Of a stretch of 64,000 nt of DNA, positions 1 to 10,639 are shown piece after piece. The stretch spans positions 4,794,001-4,858,000 of the forward strand of contig NC_087109.1 in the NCBI RefSeq assembly GCF_963855985.1, in the 5' to 3' direction. The stretch's first letter is position 1. Every line of letters starts with the position of its first letter. The stretch is from Ostrinia nubilalis. Its lineage: Eukaryota; Arthropoda; Insecta; Lepidoptera; Crambidae. Both the position numbers and the translations under genes were made by a program. The notes under the pieces were generated by a model. That model had not been told where the DNA came from, searched no databases, and saw nothing but the letters and a program-made list of their open reading frames with translations.

Positions 1-36
1 CATTGGACAAAATTCTATGTGCTCACGGACCAGGCT
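1..36. repeat. Right end of a hairpin MITE cut by the window edge
   Basis: The first bases match the right terminal inverted repeat of the complete MITE at 27358-27544 (shared words CATTGGACAAAATTCTA and GACCAG). The rest of this copy lies outside the window. Confidence 0.6.
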
Positions 37-44
37 TTAGGTAA

Positions 45-420
45 CCAAGGGCCCTGGGGCAAAAAAGAAATGGGGCCCCACTGCAATCTAAAGTAGTTGG
101 GTTTTATCTAATTTATTGACATTAAGCTTACTTACTCGTGATACAACATTATTTTTTTAACCGTTCTCTTCTCTTCACAGTAAAACGCACATATCGCTAT
201 CCGTCAAAACAACACTGCCAACCCACAGAAATAATTTAAGGGAATTCCCTAGGTATAACTTTCGAACTTTTCTCTAGGTATTTATTTTGAAAATGGGAGA
301 AATTTTCAAAAGTTCAGTTCAATTGAGATCTTCTGGTAAGGATTCGGGGGCCCCCTAAGCTTGGGGGCCCCGGGGCGCTGCCCCGCCTTGCCCCTTAGTA
401 GTTACGCCCCTGTCTACGAG
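45..420. repeat. GC-rich palindromic interspersed repeat
   Basis: Blocks of GGGGCCCC, CCCCGG and GGGGCAAGG-like words at both ends (45-100 and 335-415) flank an AT-rich centre and are partly complementary. This looks like a degenerate inverted-repeat element, and no coding potential is seen. The family is not recognised. Confidence 0.35.
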
Positions 421-432
421 TATAATGTAGAG

Positions 433-660
433 CAGGGTTTCCCGATTTTTTTTTTGGCAAGGAACCCTAATTGATTATACTTTTCCTAGCGGAACCCCCG
501 TACTACTCCGCCCGCACGCCCTGCCCCTCCCCTGTGCGTAAATAAGTCGGTGCGAGCGAACAACGTCGGTCACGAAACGTGGGATAATATTTTTTACGGA
601 ACCCTTGCGGCCTTTCCACGGAACCCCAGGGTTCCGCGGACCACCTTTCGGGAACCGCTG
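433..660. mobile_element. hAT-like MITE, 228 bp
   Basis: The left end reads CAGGGTTTCCCGA and the right end is TCGGGAACCGCTG, which reads CAGCGGTTCCCGA on the other strand. CAGNGGTTCCC ends are typical of hAT elements. The inner arms carry GGAACCC and GGGTTCC in opposite orientation. No exact 8-bp target duplication remains, so the copy is old. It has no transposase. Confidence 0.65.
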
Positions 661-690
661 AAGCAAATTACCTATCTCGGTAATTTGCTT
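661..690. repeat. Perfect 12-bp hairpin
   Basis: AAGCAAATTACC is followed by a 6-base loop and its exact complement GGTAATTTGCTT. It directly abuts the hAT-like MITE. No T tract or transcription context suggests a terminator. Confidence 0.6.
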
Positions 691-880
691 TGAATAATAA
701 CTCTCTCTTCTTCTTTTTCTCTAAATGTTTATTTTTAAAGTTTTAGATTTGCACATAAAAACACTTTTTTTTCAAACTAAGAAAACATCCTGAAATGAAT
801 CCTCCCTTTATTAAAGCTGTTCAAACGTCTAATATTTATCTAAGTAGCAACTATTTCAAGTTACATTAGATTCATGTGTT

Positions 881-1009
881 TTCAAGGCGAGTGTGAATAG
901 GCACTTACAGGGCAGATATGTACCATCCTAGACTGCATCTCACATAACACCAGGTGCGATTGCGGTCAAATACCTGCCTTGTCTAGCATAAAAAAAAAAG
1001 TAAAAAAAA
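881..1009 (+). repeat. Retroelement 3' end with A tail (CCTAGACTGCATCT family)
   Basis: About 110 bp carrying CCTAGACTGCATCT and CAAATACCTGCCTTGTC, ending in two A runs. Related copies lie at 12424-12535, 33546-33620, 45048-45185 and, inverted, 58450-58538. The A tail suggests the 3' end of a non-LTR element or SINE on the plus strand. Confidence 0.55.
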
Positions 1010-1232
1010 GGATTTTACTGCAATTTTATTACGCCTGATATTTGAGGTGCAGTATATATCATATTAAAGACAGACATAGATTGATGATAACATGAAAATT
1101 GGAGGTATTAATACCTCACCGCCGACATTGAAGACTTCCTGGCAAGGGAATGTAATCGTAAGGTTTTATCTTATCGGGGGAAATAATCTTATAGGTGCAA
1201 CAAGTCAGGGCGTCGTTTTCAAGCTCGTCTTA

Positions 1233-1437
1233 CTAGCTTTTGCCCGCGGATTCGCTCGTTCTTACCTTGCTTTTCAAAATTCGGACCCTCGTTTCATCCC
1301 CTTTGGAGGGTGAATTTGGATTTTTTTTTCGTAGCAGATGCCTATACGACCCAATAAATATCTACGTACCTAATTTCAGCACAATCCGTTCAGTAGTTTA
1401 AGCTGTGATTCAATACAGCAGCCAGTCTGACTGACTT
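1233..1437 (-). mobile_element. Non-autonomous Helitron, partial
   Basis: On the minus strand the element ends in a CG-rich segment (GCCCGCGG on the plus strand) followed by CTAG, the hallmark of Helitron 3' ends. The 5' part is lost at the junction with the hairpin MITE that follows. Confidence 0.55.
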
Positions 1438-1438
1438 A

Positions 1439-1546
1439 GGCTGAGTTATACCATCGTGACTATAACAATAACCGGTGATTTTTGTATGGAGTTAGACAAA
1501 CTTTTGACGTTTGTTAAAGTTAAAGTAAGATGGTGCAACCTAGCCT
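1439..1546. mobile_element. Hairpin MITE of the GGTGCAAC/GTTGCACC family
   Basis: About 110 bp of inverted repeat with the conserved words ACCGGTGATTTTTGTATGGA and TTAAAGTTAAAGTAAGATGG. Other copies are at 2712, 29785, 30231, 43031 and 50236. It is too short to encode anything. Confidence 0.65.
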
Positions 1547-1983
1547 TAGTCAATAACAGTAAACAGATGTAGATGACCTTTTTAGTATGGAGCTTATAAA
1601 ACCACGAAGCGCAAAACTCGTATTCAATCTTTTGAGCATAAGTAGATTGAGGCTTTAACGCCCGTTTCCCGTATTCAATCCCTGTCCAAATTTCAATCAA
1701 TTTTCGATCAAATATCCACAATTTTTGGTGCGTTTACACTTTAATATTGTTAAAATAGTCTTTTAAACAATATGAACATGTAATAACAGATTTTGACCAA
1801 AAACATATTGAAAATTAACAGTTGACGGACGGATTTGGATTAGGATTGAATATATAAATTTTAATATTTAGACCAATGACAATCACAGGATGGAGTCTAT
1901 GGACAAGTTTCAATCAAGTTTAGAAAGTTGTTTTGTAATACGGACTCTAGTAGAGTCTCTACCTGCCACAATTCAGATGGCTC

Positions 1984-2172
1984 TAAAGTCTTGATCACAC
2001 TTACCGAGTAAACGGGCGAGACAGTAAAATGTTTACTCGGTCGAGACAGTTGGGTGAGCGAGTTACATACTCGAGCGCTCGGCCGAGCACTCGGCGTAAT
2101 ATTCATACACACCGAGTACTCGGCCGAGAGCACTGTCTCGCCCGTTTGCTCGGTACGTGTGATCAAGGCTTA
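1984..2172. mobile_element. Hairpin MITE with CTCGGCCGAG palindromes
   Basis: The left arm CTTGATCACAC and an inner GGGCGAGACAGT are mirrored by ACTGTCTCGCCC and GTGTGATCAAG on the right. The centre holds several palindromic CTCGGCCGAG-like words. This is the only copy seen in the window. Confidence 0.65.
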
Positions 2173-2711
2173 AGATTGCCTCGTCTCGTCGCATTGTTGA
2201 TTTTACATCTGAATTGCTTGCGCTGGTGTAATGGAGACGAAAGCCTATATTTGTACAGCTTAATTTAGTTAACTAATTTAAAGATTAGTGTTCTGGTGTA
2301 GCTTTCAATAGTAGACAGTAGTTATTTCTTTAAAACTGCAGACAATATAAATCAGAGTATTTACAAAAGGCGAATATAATGTCATATTACATACATTTGC
2401 TTCCAGTTAACCTTTGGGCCAAATAGAAAAGTAGAGTAGATACTTATTATTTACTTTTTGGTAGGTTTACATCGCATACAGGTCAAGCATTTTTAGGCAG
2501 GTATTGCTTAACTGCATGAAAATTGATTAAGAACAATTTGACCCTTCAATGCCTTCTCAGAACTGCTCACTATTGACCTAACTGATTGTATGAAACATAA
2601 AAAGACACACAATACTCGTACGTATTCCCATAATAATATGTCACTGACGTTTAATTACAAGTTTCCGCAACTCTTTAAACTCTACATGAACAAGGCTTGT
2701 AGATGACAGCT
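2173..2711. other. No gene recognised
   Basis: AT-rich sequence with only short chance reading frames. I see no repeat end, splice-flanked exon or RNA gene. Confidence 0.5.
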
Positions 2712-2801
2712 TAAGGCTGGGTTGCACCATCTTACTTTAACTTTAACAAACGTCAAAAATCTTAAGTTAGTTACCGTTAAAGTTAGTTGATGCTCAGCCT
2801 C
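2712..2801. mobile_element. Hairpin MITE (GGTGCAAC family), internally deleted
   Basis: It begins GGCTGGGTTGCACCATC and ends with TGATGCTCAGCC. It lacks part of the centre present in the copy at 30231-30353. Confidence 0.6.
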
Positions 2802-3181
2802 ATAATTTAAAAGCCAACACACATTAACTAGGTGCTAAATTAAAATAACCAATTAATGCCTAACCCCCCTTCCCACTTCCCACTTGCCCCGGGCAGGTGG
2901 TCTCGACTCCAAGTTCCAACTCGAGTAATTAAAAACTTCCGGATCCTCGAGCACCGGGATGAGTCGTCTGACATTTTTCAAGCACAACTTTCCCGGTCCT
3001 TTGAATTGTTCAGGTTCTGTAGAATGGGAAGTGTGGTCGATCTGTTTAATGATTTCGTTTATCGTTTAATAACTTTAGTACGCGGTTTTTGCTCGGGTGA
3101 ATTTCGGTCTTCACTCTTCACAAAAGAGGTAATCACACGCACGTCTTTTTAAATATCTGGAAAAACTAGGGATGTTATGTA

Positions 3182-4426
3182 GGGGAACCTGTTGTACTTA
3201 GGCCAGTTTTTCGAATTTTGATTTTTTGAAAAATAATGGTGATAGTTAAACTTGTCTAGTGCAGTTATATTTAAAGATCATTTAATTAACTACATAATTC
3301 ATTCATAAAATTGTGTATAATTTTAAAAATTTGGGCATACTAGCTGCTAGAAAAAAAAAGGGAAAACTGTCCTAGGTACAACAAACCAGATGTACCTTGG
3401 ACCGTGTACGTTGTACCTATTTTAATTTAAATAAATGCTTATATTCGCTTCAATTTGTTAATTTTCTGTTAAATTATTATTTGAAATACCAATTATTACA
3501 GTTATTAGCAACAATATCTAAGTAAAAGTATTTTTAAAAAAAGATCCTAATCCATATTTTTTGTACTAATTATTTTTCACAATTTTTTGGCAACAAATCA
3601 CTTAATTTTAAGCCGGCTCTCCAGTCCATGTTTAGCCTTACACAATCAACAAAAATATGACAATATTCAACATTTTTTCTAGAAAATTTTGTTGAATGTT
3701 GATATGTTATGTCGTGTAGGACAAAATACGCGCTGGAGTGGCTTTAACTTGCAATCTAGTTTTTTTTATTTCTTATCATTTAACATAAATTCTAGCAAAA
3801 TATCCATTAAAACCACTTTATCAACAAAAATAATGTTAAAAAAGTCATATGAAGATACATTAAACGTAAATTTAAAAAACATTAGAAATTAAAAAAATAT
3901 ATATCAAAAACAGACTTTAAATTGCTATTTTGAGGTCTTCGGGGCATTGTTTCTATAACAGTATAATATGTTTTTTTTATTACAATAAAATTCTCATTAA
4001 AACGTAATGAAAATCAGTGACCAAGGTACATCGCTAGTTGGGTGGTCAAGGTACAACATTACGACTACTTCACTTAATAAGCATAATAAACCCACTTCCA
4101 TTTGAGCTTAGGATCTGAAACTCATATCGTCCAGTAGCTAGATATATAAAGATTATGTTCTAACTATAACCGTTTTGTCAAACATGCAACATTTTTCATA
4201 AATTGACATGAAGTAAACCTCCAAAATCTCACTGCGTCAGTGTAAACTATTAAATTACCATTTTTTCTTGTACTTGCACGGCGTCGGCGAATCTTAGCTA
4301 ACTTCGCGTTAATGTTGACAAATAACGTATGTAATACCCTAGACAACTTTTCATAAAACCGCATAATTTAAAAAATATATACAATTGTTTTAGGTACAAC
4401 TCTGTCCAAGGTTCAACAGGTTCCCC
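3182..4426. mobile_element. Non-autonomous TIR element, 1245 bp
   Basis: The left end GGGGAACCTGTTG and right end CAACAGGTTCCCC are exact inverted repeats. They are flanked by TA on both sides (3180-3181 and 4427-4428), consistent with a TA target duplication as in Tc1/mariner-like elements. The motif AAGGTAC or its complement recurs near both ends (about 3374, 3402, 3415, 4024, 4049, 4392), like subterminal transposase sites. The interior is AT-rich with no recognisable protein. Confidence 0.65.
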
Positions 4427-4446
4427 TATATGTATGTAGTTTCGAT

Positions 4447-4555
4447 TATGGATACGGTTACGGATATTGGAATAATATTATACCGGTTTCGGTTACGGTT
4501 ACGGATATTTTTTTATTTCGGATATCCGAAAGTTTCGGTTACGGTTACGGATATC
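4447..4555. repeat. Degenerate GGTTACGG / GGATAT tandem array
   Basis: CGGTTACGGTTACGGATAT and variants occur four to five times, with one inverted GGATATCC. It is not the insect telomere repeat TTAGG. It may be the end of a transposon just outside the TIR element at 3182-4426. Confidence 0.5.
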
Positions 4556-5171
4556 TGTGCTTTAAAATGCAATTTGCAATAGTTGTTTACCTAATACGGT
4601 TCATTCATGGCCGCACCACTTTACATCGAATAAAAAGTAATAAAAATCGATACTAGGTGGCATTATAAAGGCAAATAAGGCTGTTATGCCTTTACATATA
4701 ATGCTTGGTTGTTGTACTTGAATATCATTTCTTAGTGCTATATGTATGTGCAAGAGTTTGGGCTTTACGCAGATATGTCAGTTAGTTTTGCCTTTTTAAA
4801 GGTATTTTTAGATTTGGCCTGCTGATAGTAACTCTACGATGATTTTTATTTATTTTAAAGCTTCTACATCATTTTGTTGTGCCATCTATTTCAAAATAAG
4901 GTCAAGTTGTGGCGCAAAATGTTCCTATTAACACACTCAAGTACCAGGCGCGCAGAAACAGTGAAGAATTTAAAGAGTTCTAAGCTCAAAGCGTAATTGC
5001 TTGAGGGAATTGAGGGAACTTGCCGTGTGAAAAACTCGGCTACCAGGCTGGCATAAACTTGAAAAGTATGCAATTATTTATATGATATAGGTAGGTAGTA
5101 AGTACGCGTCTTTGATGATTCATTTTAAAAAAAAATTCTACGTACAATCTGCGTCAAAAAATCCGTCACAC
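4556..5171. other. No gene recognised
   Basis: AT-rich sequence with only short chance frames on either strand. No repeat boundaries recognised. Confidence 0.5.
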
Positions 5172-5390
5172 CCATCATCATCATCAACAGCCCTTTACAT
5201 TCCACTGCTGGACTATGAGCCTCCTCCAGTATAAGTAGTGGAGGGTTTTGCCATAATCCACACGCTTGGCAGGCGGGTTGGAGATCGCAGTTTAAAAGAT
5301 TGATGTTTTTCAGAGAGCGCTGCTGCCCGTTCTCTGTTTGATGTGTAGTCCCTAAGTCGCCTCTTAAGACACACGTGGGAAGAATAGGGG
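5172..5390 (-). repeat. Retroelement 3' fragment with (ATC)n end
   Basis: It starts with ATCATCATCATCAAC on the plus strand, then TCCACTGCTGGACTA. Such trinucleotide ends mark RTE-like LINE or SINE 3' tails on the minus strand. A related ATGATGATG-ended piece in the other orientation is at 37081-37174. Confidence 0.45.
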
Positions 5391-5500
5391 TCACACCCTA
5401 AGTGGCCAAAAAGTTGACACCACCTAATTCCAATTGTAACAAAGACGTGTTCCGCACTTATTCACTACTTTGGGTGTCACTAAATATTTGACGCTGACTG
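5391..5500. mobile_element. MITE remnant of the CAGTCAGC family
   Basis: It carries GGCCAAAAAGTTGACAC at the left and TTTGACGCTGACTG at the right, which match the fuller copy at 62638-62928. The outermost left end is missing. Confidence 0.5.
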
Positions 5501-5544
5501 TATCTAAATAAAAAACGTTACAGCTAAGTTACGCAATGCAAGAA

Positions 5545-5750
5545 TCTATACTGATATTATAAATGCGAAAGTAACTCTGTCTGTCTGTCTTGCTTACACG
5601 CCTAAACCACTGAACCGATTTTGATGAAAATTGGCAGAGAGATAGTTTGAGTCCCGGGAAAGGACATAGGATAGTTTTTATCCCGGTTTTTGAAACAGGA
5701 ACGCGCGCGATATAGTTTTTCTGTGACAGACAAAATTCCACGCGGGCGAA
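5545..5750 (+). mobile_element. Non-autonomous Helitron family A, 3' truncated
   Basis: It starts TCTATACTGATATTATAAA followed by a CTGT repeat and the family core (CCGATTTTGATGAAA, GAGTCCCGGGAAAGGACATA). It stops at CGCGGGCGAA, just before the 3' hairpin and CTAG seen in the other copies at 14017, 14503, 16144 and 35087. Confidence 0.65.
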
Positions 5751-6466
5751 TAATTGTAACTCCTAAAACACAGTGTTTCAATTCGTTACATTTGCAAACT
5801 ATCATTCCTCATCATAATATTTTATTGCAAAATCACGTGACCAGTGTCAACGAACTATAACAATACAAAATTATTCAAATTGTATAATAACTGCATTATT
5901 ATTTATTCAAAACCCATCGAAATTTGACGATCTTTTGCAAAGATGATTTTAATAATAAAACAGTAAGCATAAGTACTAAAACTCATGCAACGTTTCTGCC
6001 TATATTTTGTGCTGTTAATGCTGCATTCTATTTTCGACCTTGCGTTCATTATCATAAGATATTAACTCGGATTTGTGTACGGGGTACCTTCTCGTGCCTG
6101 CTTGATTATGCCAAGGATACGACTCATAACAATTTACAAGTATAATCTGGAATTAATGAATACGTCTAGACCCAGCTACAGAGGAATACACTCAGTAGAC
6201 TCTGTCTACAGTAGCGGCAATTCTGGTAGGGCCCATTCCGACGGCATTCAAAATCTATATAGAGGTATACAAAAGCGAAAGCATCCACAATGACGCCCCC
6301 CACCAATTTTTGGTCGCGGGAAGCGCGAGGTGCGGGGAGTTTGATCCGAGCAATCCGAGCGAAATTATTGTAGTGGTCGTCATCACTTGTGAATGATTTA
6401 GCGTGTACCGATAACACTCAAACATTAGCAGAGGAACGGTGGGTCGCGTCTTCGTGGAAGAAACGA
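5751..6466. other. No gene recognised
   Basis: Mixed-composition DNA with short open frames (up to about 83 codons on either strand) that match no family I know and show no flanking splice signals I would trust. Confidence 0.45.
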
Positions 6467-6641
6467 TCTATACTACTCACTAATTAATCACGAAATCTCA
6501 GCAACTAAAACCTACAAACTTGAAATTTGGCAGGTAGGTTCCTTAAAGGGTGTAGACATCCGCTAAGAACGGATTTACGAAACTCCACCCCTAAGGGGGT
6601 AAAACAGGGTATACGCGTATCAAGTCGCGGGCGGCTGTTAG
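6467..6641 (+). mobile_element. Non-autonomous Helitron family B
   Basis: It starts TCTATACTACTCAC and contains the family words CCTAAGGGGGTAAAACAGGG and TCGCGGGCGGC. The terminal CTAG has decayed to TTAG. Other copies are at 16657, 28571 and 32360. Confidence 0.6.
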
Positions 6642-7242
6642 TTATTATTATGTATAAATAATAGATACTTCGAGAGATTAAATTAAAAAAGTTAATGTGT
6701 AACTTCTACTATTTTCTGTCTTCCCTACGTACCAAGTAGGTAAAAACTAAACGTGCGCTTGTTTTATCTGTATTAGGATTGTTCTTTGACCCGACTAAAA
6801 TGGAAGTAGGTATTATAATAAAGTTTTAGAGCAAAATTCTGGTAATGTGATCAGAATATTTAGGGTTTTATAAGCATAACTTTGGAAACCTAATTATTTC
6901 ACTCGATAAGTATAAAGTTTCAGTTGGTTTACTGAATGGATAATATAAAGTTTTAGTAAATTTACTGAACGGATATTTTAACCGGGAAGATCAAATTGTA
7001 CGCCATAAATTTTCTTACTCTAGATATTGGGCTTGATTCCAAGATTGTTCTTCCTAACTAAATGTCTGAACGTATCACTTTATATCTCAAGTGAATGAAA
7101 AGCTTCCAAATCCCAAATACCTACTGGAAAAGCAATCTATTTAAATATATTAAACAACTGCTTTATATTGAAAAGTTAGATTAATATTGAAGAGAAAGAG
7201 GTTTAATTAAACCTGGAAATAAGAAAATAATAATCATAATAA
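6642..7242. other. AT-rich DNA, perhaps decayed 5' part of the R4-type element
   Basis: No gene is seen. Near 6907-6975 an imperfect 50-bp tandem duplication (AAAGTTT..AGT..TTTACTGAA) is visible. The retrotransposon frame that starts at 7243 is closed here by TAA codons, and I could not follow reverse-transcriptase homology further upstream in any frame. Confidence 0.4.
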
Positions 7243-9174
7243 GAACAAAAAGGATGTAGACGAAACCACAAAGGGTGTAAGGAGCAACTCATAATAGATT
7301 CAACTATACTTAAGCATTCCAACTTATATAGCAGAAATCTTAGTATGGCCTATATTGATTACAGAAAAGCATTTGATAGCGTTCCCCACACTTGGTTGCT
7401 CAGAGTATTAAAACTATACAAAATTGACCCTATCATTATAGACTTTCTGAAGAATGCCATGATTAACTGGAAAACTACCTTAAATTTAACAACTAAAACT
7501 AATAACATCACAACACCTGAAATTCAGATAAATAATGGCATTTTTCAGGGAGACTCTCTGAGCCCTTTGTGGTTTTGTCTCGCCCTTAACCCTTTGTCAA
7601 ATCTTCTCTCACAACTAAACGGCTACAAAATTTCTAAAACCTCAAACATCACACATCTTATGTATATGGATGACATTAAGTTGTATTCAAATAATGAAAA
7701 AAATCTGCAGGAGCTTATAAAAATAACTAGTAAATTCAGTTGTGACATAAATATGAACTTTGGATTAGATAAATGCAAAATTATACACGTAAAAAAAGGC
7801 AAGCGGACTTGTAGTAGTAATACTGTCGACGATTGTAATATAGCCACGATGGAGGAAGGAGAATTATATAAATACTTAGGTATACAACAGTCAAGAAACA
7901 TAGATCACAAAACAGTTAAAACTAATTTAAAAGCAGAATACATTAAGCGGGTTAATTTAATATGCAAAAAACCTTTATTATCCAAAAACCTATTTAAAGC
8001 TCTGAACACATTTGCAATCCCAGTACTGACATACTCATTCGGAATAATTAAATGGTCGAAGACTGACATTAATAAATTGGAAATGAAAACTAGGACATTA
8101 TTGACAAAACACCGGTATTCACACCCTAAATCCGCGATTGAGAGAATATCTTTAAAAAGACAAATAGGAGGAAGAGGTCTCATTGATTTGCATACGCTGC
8201 ATGAATCACAAATAATGAACTTGCGTAAACATTTCTATCAAAAGGCAGAAGAGAGTAACTTACATTTATCCATTGTAGAAGCCGATAAACACTACACCCC
8301 ATTAAACTTACAGAACAAACACAGGCCGACAGTAACGCGCGAAGTAAGAGAAGGTTACAAAATTGACAAGTGGAGACAGAAGGAGTTGCATGGAAGACAT
8401 CTGAAAGAAATCGAGCAGGGAAATATAGATACAGAAGCATCAAACAAATGGCTACAGTTGGGTTACTTATTTCCAGAAACAGAAGGTTTTGCCATAGCTA
8501 TACAAGATCAAGTCATCAACACCAAAAACTACAGAAAACACATATTGAAAGACGTTACAGCGAGAAATGACCTATGCAGAAAATGCCACAAAGCACCTGA
8601 AACAATACAGCACATCACGGGGGCATGTTCTAATTTAGCTCAAAACGACTACACATACAGACACAACCAAGTAGCTCATGTTATACACCAAAAGTTAGCA
8701 GTTAAACACAAATTATTAGAAAAATCAGTACCTTACTATCAATATAACCCAAACCCAGTGCTAGAGAACTCCAATCACAAAATTTATTTCGATAGAGCAA
8801 TTCTTACAGATAAAACTATACATTTCAATAAACCGGATATCATATTAACTGACAAAAATAACAAAACAACCTACATTATAGACATTGCCATACCCAATAG
8901 CCACAATATAAACAAAACAATTACAGAAAAAATGACTAAATATACCGATTTAAAGCAAGAAATAATAAGACTATGGAACCAAACTAAAGTAATAATTGTA
9001 CCGCTTGTGCTCTCTAGCACAGGGGTCATACCTCAACAACTGAAAAATAGTTTAAATACGTTAGACCTACCGACTAATACCTTTTACAATATGCAGAAAG
9101 CTGCAATTCTCAATACGTGCCGAATTGTACGGCGATTCCTACAAGAGGACCATCACTTGGTTAACAACCCGTGA
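7243..9174 (+). CDS. R4/Dong-clade non-LTR retrotransposon ORF: RT plus restriction-like endonuclease, N-truncated
   Basis: This is the core and C-terminus of a retrotransposon polyprotein that would make cDNA by target-primed reverse transcription. The first Met is at 7345, but homology starts earlier: E-Q-K-G-C at 7243-7257 and G-C-K-E-Q-L-I-I-D follow in the same frame. Counting from that Met, AYIDYRKAFDSVPH (2-15) and GIFQGDSLSPL (65-75) are RT motifs, and YMDD (107-110) holds the catalytic aspartates. A CCHC motif (C411, C414, H423, C428) precedes a PD-(14)-D signature (P497-D498, D513) of the type II restriction-like endonuclease of R2/R4-type elements. The frame is open for 644 codons, so the copy is fairly young. 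The N-terminal domains are absent and TAA codons lie directly upstream. It is most likely a 5'-truncated or 5'-decayed copy. Confidence 0.88.
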   Translation, partial: EQKGCRRNHKGCKEQLIIDSTILKHSNLYSRNLSMAYIDYRKAFDSVPHTWLLRVLKLYKIDPIIIDFLKNAMINWKTTLNLTTKTNNITTPEIQINNGIFQGDSLSPLWFCLALNPLSNLLSQLNGYKISKTSNITHLMYMDDIKLYSNNEKNLQELIKITSKFSCDINMNFGLDKCKIIHVKKGKRTCSSNTVDDCNIATMEEGELYKYLGIQQSRNIDHKTVKTNLKAEYIKRVNLICKKPLLSKNLFKALNTFAIPVLTYSFGIIKWSKTDINKLEMKTRTLLTKHRYSHPKSAIERISLKRQIGGRGLIDLHTLHESQIMNLRKHFYQKAEESNLHLSIVEADKHYTPLNLQNKHRPTVTREVREGYKIDKWRQKELHGRHLKEIEQGNIDTEASNKWLQLGYLFPETEGFAIAIQDQVINTKNYRKHILKDVTARNDLCRKCHKAPETIQHITGACSNLAQNDYTYRHNQVAHVIHQKLAVKHKLLEKSVPYYQYNPNPVLENSNHKIYFDRAILTDKTIHFNKPDIILTDKNNKTTYIIDIAIPNSHNINKTITEKMTKYTDLKQEIIRLWNQTKVIIVPLVLSSTGVIPQQLKNSLNTLDLPTNTFYNMQKAAILNTCRIVRRFLQEDHHLVNNP

Positions 9175-9420
9175 GGTTCTCTTTCAATACCGGAACAACC
9201 AGTTCCGAGAATCTTTAAGAAGAAAAGATAAAGAATAATATATCCTGTGCACAGGCTGGGGATGGTCTCTGGCTACATCCCATGATATAGTCAGAGACTA
9301 GATCCAGCATGTGCACCACTTTCACTTTTGTCGATTATTTTGCGCTTAAAACGGCCTCTACGTGTTGGATCTGTATCCCCACGCAAGCCTTATAAAGGAC
9401 CGGGCCACTTTTGACCCGTG
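9175..9420 (+). other. Probable 3' UTR of the R4-type element
   Basis: Non-coding sequence after the stop with possible stems, such as GTCTCTGGCTA (9270-9280) against TAGTCAGAGAC (9288-9298). The exact 3' end is unclear because there is no A tail or TAA tract. Confidence 0.4.
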
Positions 9421-9469
9421 AGCTCCAAAGCGTACAAACAGAATAATAATATTATTTTGAATTTTGAGT

Positions 9470-10112
9470 CAAGGATACCGTAGCGCCATCTAGCCATAAA
9501 AAAGTAACCATATAACTCAGAATTTTTTAGAGGACTCTTGAAGTTGTCTGATGTTGCAATGCAGAATTTTGATTTTAGAATAACATAGCGCCATCTAGTA
9601 ATAAAATATCTAACACTTTGGACTAAAATCTTAAAAATAAAAAGGTTATTCTGGAAGCTGGTAGTTTTTAAAAAATAAAAGAAAAAATTCAAAATTTGAG
9701 TTTCGAATACCGAATATCATCTCATGAACTTTCAAATTAAAAAAAGAGCCCGCGAACATTGTCCAGCAGCTTGCGGTGAAAATCCATCTTTACTCCGCTC
9801 GTAAATAAAAAGGTTCCCTTGGGAACTCACAGTTTTAAGAAAAAAGAAAAAATGTTTCTGAATTTTGAAATTTAGAATCATAACGCCATCTAGCGGTAAT
9901 TTTTTTTATACATTCTGGACATTCAAGAGGATTCTTGATGCTGCTGGCTGGAAAAAAAGTATGCGGTTCATTTAGCGGTAAAAAATAATCATAGAGATTT
10001 TAAGAACACTTTCAAATTCAAAAAGCGAACTCGCGAACATTGTCCAGCAGCTTGCGGTGAAAATCCATCTTTACTCCGCTCGTAAATAAAAAGGTTCCCT
10101 CGGGAACTCGCA
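9470..10112. repeat. Local tandem repeats, including a 281-bp period
   Basis: A block of about 100 bp (CGCGAACATTGTCCAGCAGC and what follows) occurs at 9727-9830 and again at 10008-10112, offset by 281 bp. The word GCCATCTAG recurs at about 9485, 9590 and 9885, with a decayed copy near 9969. No coding potential recognised. Confidence 0.6.
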
Positions 10113-10324
10113 GATTTATAGATAGACGGTGTTTTTGCATACACATACGTTTTGTTGGATTGCCCTTTGAATTTAGTATGAGTCTATTCTTGCTGTATTC
10201 GAGCAAGTTTTATTGGACGATGTTCTTGAGGGTAGATTGGGGTTATTTCAGAGATAAATTCAGTTGAAAAAAGTGTGAGACAGAATGGAACTTGATCTTA
10301 GATATTTTGTATGTAGTTGGATAG

Positions 10325-10382
10325 GCTGTGTTCTTCGCTACACAGGAGTTGCTGCGGTGAGAACAAGACGTGGGAATAGTTC
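10325..10382 (+). repeat. Fragment of the CTACACAGGAGTTGC repeat family
   Basis: It matches the 3' part of the roughly 315-bp repeat seen fully at 26004-26313, 43944-44263 and 59141-59457. Confidence 0.5.
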
Positions 10383-10639
10383 TGTTGACCGGGAATCCAA
10401 TACGGGGTCAACTGTTTCCAAGTTTTTGCCATGTATTTTTTATTAATTTGAGAGGTTAAGCAGTTCAAAAGTTAGTATTATTAGACGTGTAGGTATATAA
10501 ATATAACTACATTTAAAACACTTAACAGTTGATTAGTTCACATCATCATTTTAGCCTGCTCTTGTTGCCTTTTCCGATCCTATGCTATGCCCTGCCGACT
10601 GCCACTTAAGTTTACAATTTTGCGGGCTATTCAAATGCA

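Noticed and set aside
4447..4555. Interstitial telomeric repeat
   Set aside because: The unit is GGTTACGG-like, not the insect TTAGG repeat.
7623..8443. Minus-strand frames of 87-92 codons within the R4-type element
   Set aside because: They lie antisense to a clearly coding reverse transcriptase and endonuclease frame.
9388..10120. CRISPR-like spaced repeats
   Set aside because: The repeats are unequal in spacing and length, and the genome is eukaryotic.
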